From the NCBI GenBank assembly GCA_002292285.1, contig DBBP01000011.1:62001-126000 (forward strand): 64,000 bases of DNA, given 5' to 3'. Position 1 is the first letter of the stretch. Each line of letters opens with the position of its first letter. The notes beneath the pieces were generated by a model that saw nothing but the letters and a program-made list of their open reading frames with translations, was not told the origin of the DNA and made no database searches. Position numbers and translations under genes: made by a program. This DNA is from Proteobacteria bacterium UBA981 (GTDB lineage Bacteria > Pseudomonadota > Gammaproteobacteria > Ga0077536). Of the stretch, positions 61,891 to 64,000 are shown in pieces.

Positions 61891-63420
61891 TCAGATGTCG
61901 ATGGACACTTCATCGGAGGTGTAGATCTCTCCCTCCGAATCATCGTTTGCGAGGTGTCCTTCCCTGGCGTCATCGGCGCGCAGGCTACTGATGCGTTTCA
62001 GGTAAACTTCGCTGACGTCGCCAGTGACATACTGACCGCTGAAGCAGGATTGTTCGAACGCGGTGATCGATTCGTTCCCCCGCCGGGCCGCCTCAACGAG
62101 ATCATCGAGATCCTGGTAAATCAGGTCGTCCGCACCAATTTCCTTACAAATTTCTTCGACCGAGCGATTGCAGGCAATAAGCTCTGAACTGGTTGGCATA
62201 TCGATACCGTAGACGTTCGGGTATCTGACCGGCGGCGCGGCTGAGGCGAAATAGACCTTCTTCGCCCCGGCCTCGCGCGCCATTTCGATAATCTGTCCGG
62301 ACGTCGTGCCTCTGACAATTGAATCGTCGACGAGGAGAACATTCTTGCCCTCGAATTCGAGATCAATTGCGTTTAACTTTTGACGCACTGATTTACGCCG
62401 CAAGGCCTGCCCGGGCATGATGAATGTGCGCGGGATATAGCGGTTTTTGATGAACCCTTCGCGATACTTAACATCTAACGCGTTAGATAGCTCCAGAGCG
62501 GCAGTACGCGCCGTATCAGGAATCGGAATGACGACATCGATCTCGTGGTGTTGCCATTCCTGTGCGATCTTCGCTGCCAGGGTTTCGCCCATTCGCATGC
62601 GCGCTTTATGCACGGATATGCCGTCAATAATCGAGTCGGGACGAGCAAAGTAAACATGCTCAAATATGCACGGGGAAAATGGTTTACTTTCCGCGCACTG
62701 CTGAGTGTGAAGCTGCCCTTCCTTACTAATGAATATAACTTCACCCGGAGCGATATCGCGAACCAACTCGAAGCCAAGTGCATCGACCGCGACAGATTCG
62801 GAAGCGACCATGTATTCGTCGCCATCAGCGGTACTACGCTTTCCGAAGACGATGGGTCGAATCCCGTAACTGTCTCGAAAGGCGACAATTCCAACGCCGG
62901 TAATCATCGCCACGACCGCAAAGCCACCGCTGCAACGTGCATAGACGCGCCGCACTGCAGAGAAGATATCGTTCGCGTCGATGCGCAATTTACCTAGCCG
63001 TTGCAACTCGTGGGCGAAAACATTCAGGAGCACTTCGGAATCGGATTCGGTGTTGATATGTCGTAGTTCGTCTTCAAACAATTCCTGTTTCAGCTGTGCT
63101 GAATTAGTCAGGTTGCCGTTATGCGCAAGGGTGATGCCGTACGGAGAATTAACGTAGAACGGCTGCGCTTCGGCGTTCGAGGAAACCCCGGCCGTCGGAT
63201 AGCGCACGTGGCCGATCCCCATTCGTCCGCGCAGGTTGAGCATGTGCCGAGTGTGAAACACGTCGCGCACCAAACCATTTGATTTGCGCAAAAAAAGTCG
63301 GCCGTTGTCGTACGTTGCAATTCCCGCTGCGTCCTGGCCGCGATGCTGGAGTACAGTCAGGCCATCGGAGATCAACTGATTGACCGACGATTTGGCAGCG
63401 ATTCCTATAATTCCACACAC
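61891..63420 (-). CDS. purF: Amidophosphoribosyltransferase
   Basis: The 509-residue enzyme makes the first committed step of purine synthesis. After the start methionine comes the nucleophile Cys2 in MCGIIGIA, then the glutaminase part with QHRGQDAAGI and RMGIGHVRYPTAG, and the phosphoribosyltransferase part with the PRPP motif VLLVDDSIVRGTTSGQI. A 25-residue acidic tail ends the protein. It starts 15 bases after cvpA, the standard cvpA-purF order, with metZ further downstream as in Pseudomonas. Confidence 0.97.
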   Translation of the reverse strand: MCGIIGIAAKSSVNQLISDGLTVLQHRGQDAAGIATYDNGRLFLRKSNGLVRDVFHTRHMLNLRGRMGIGHVRYPTAGVSSNAEAQPFYVNSPYGITLAHNGNLTNSAQLKQELFEDELRHINTESDSEVLLNVFAHELQRLGKLRIDANDIFSAVRRVYARCSGGFAVVAMITGVGIVAFRDSYGIRPIVFGKRSTADGDEYMVASESVAVDALGFELVRDIAPGEVIFISKEGQLHTQQCAESKPFSPCIFEHVYFARPDSIIDGISVHKARMRMGETLAAKIAQEWQHHEIDVVIPIPDTARTAALELSNALDVKYREGFIKNRYIPRTFIMPGQALRRKSVRQKLNAIDLEFEGKNVLLVDDSIVRGTTSGQIIEMAREAGAKKVYFASAAPPVRYPNVYGIDMPTSSELIACNRSVEEICKEIGADDLIYQDLDDLVEAARRGNESITAFEQSCFSGQYVTGDVSEVYLKRISSLRADDAREGHLANDDSEGEIYTSDEVSIDI

Positions 63421-63435
63421 GATGGGCGACCCGTT

Positions 63436-63924
63436 TTAGAAGCTGAAGTATTTCGCCAAATCCGGCGGAATCCAGTTGAGAACATACAAGGCCGCCGTTT
63501 CGAATGGCGCCAATAGTTGTGAAGTTTGCCACCACGCCTCGCCGGGAATAGTGGTTAATCCCGCAGCGAGCACTGCAATAATGACGATCGCAGCCCCGCG
63601 CGCCAGGCCGAACAAAGCACCGAGCATACGATCAGTACCACTTAGTCCGGTCTTCTCCATAAATTGACTAATAAGATGGTTAACTAATCCGGCAGCCATC
63701 AAGGTAAGGATTAGCACGCCTATAAACGCCAAAACGATGCGCGCGGTAGGGATAGTAATGTAGGGTTCCAGCAAGACACTGGCGCTAGCGCCGAAGGTCG
63801 ACGCCACCCAAAATGCGGCCACCCACGCCAGTAGCGACAAGACCTCGCGAACGAAACCTCTAAACACGCTGATTAGCACGGATATCAGGATAATGCAGGC
63901 GATCGTGATGTCGGCCCAGTTCAT
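63436..63924 (-). CDS. cvpA: Colicin V production family membrane protein
   Basis: The 162-residue protein has four membrane helices (about residues 4-25, 28-50, 62-85, 100-122) and the opening MNWADITIACIILISVLISVFRGF typical of CvpA, which is split here as residues 1-24. The family is linked to envelope homeostasis and to colicin V export in E. coli. It precedes purF by 15 bases. The promoter must lie to its right, near the end of the window. Confidence 0.92.
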   Translation of the reverse strand: MNWADITIACIILISVLISVFRGFVREVLSLLAWVAAFWVASTFGASASVLLEPYITIPTARIVLAFIGVLILTLMAAGLVNHLISQFMEKTGLSGTDRMLGALFGLARGAAIVIIAVLAAGLTTIPGEAWWQTSQLLAPFETAALYVLNWIPPDLAKYFSF

Positions 63925-64000
63925 GGCGAGTCCGCTGCCTGAGACGCCCGCGAGTGTAGCATCATGAGTTATGCCGCTGTAGCGTTGTTGCGATGAGAGC

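Noticed and set aside
1..64000. CRISPR array, insertion sequence or prophage
   Set aside because: No regularly spaced repeats, transposase, integrase or phage structural genes were seen on reading the window.

Overview
The window looks like a stretch of chromosome from a free-living, aerobic gammaproteobacterium of moderately high GC. CsiV next to mfd, the run gyrA-pheA-tyrA-aroA-cmk-rpsA-ihfB-lapA-lapB-pyrF-mfd, RNase T, a Tas-type aldo/keto reductase and the cvpA-purF-metZ order all point that way. The deaminating methylthioadenosine pathway resembles that of Pseudomonas. No genus can be named from the sequence alone. There are no rRNA or tRNA genes, insertion sequences, integrases, phage genes or CRISPR arrays that I can see, and coding density is high.

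Layout. 1-12.4 kb is an accessory metabolic region: the 3' part of a HyuA-type hydantoinase/oxoprolinase gene with its HyuB partner, a CnoX-like thioredoxin-TPR protein, two thiamine-diphosphate enzymes lying tail to tail, a DinB-fold protein, an exported cupin, a translationally coupled pair of pyruvate-type aldolases, and a divergent pair made of a SoxYZ-like carrier and a membrane-anchored DsrE-like protein. 12.4-19.3 kb (minus strand) is the glyA-nrdR-ribD-ribE-ribBX-ribH-nusB-thiL cluster for one-carbon, flavin and thiamine cofactor metabolism. An 818-base gene-poor gap follows. 20.0-22.2 kb (plus) is a three-gene overlapping operon: a DUF815 AAA ATPase, hypoxanthine-guanine phosphoribosyltransferase and a methylthioinosine-type phosphorylase. 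22.3-37.6 kb (minus) is a long conserved housekeeping run from gyrA through aromatic amino acid synthesis, cmk, rpsA, ihfB, lapAB, pyrF, mfd and csiV.

37.7-40.3 kb carries divergent mtnA and methylthioadenosine deaminase genes, which together with the phosphorylase at 21.5 kb complete the route MTA to MTI to methylthioribose-1-phosphate to methylthioribulose-1-phosphate. 40.3-49.9 kb holds rnt, tas, purB, a DUF7931-like protein, a small secretin-like exported protein, purL, an isochorismatase-type hydrolase and a Smr-domain protein. 50.0-55.3 kb (minus) is pyrG-kdsA-eno-ftsB-ispD-ispF. 55.5-60.3 kb (minus) has a CLC chloride transporter, a SIMPL-domain exported protein, an aromatic amino acid decarboxylase and a Prx5-type peroxiredoxin. 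60.4-63.9 kb (minus) is cvpA-purF-metZ.

Most of the window is ordinary core genome. I did not find a clear new multi-gene system. The best leads are a structured, terminator-containing leader before metZ, the dispersed MTA deamination route with a phosphorylase gene fused by overlap to the purine salvage gene, a RibB fused to a GTP cyclohydrolase II domain that has lost its zinc ligands, a SoxYZ-like/DsrE-like divergent pair without its usual dehydrogenase, and a stand-alone mini-secretin.
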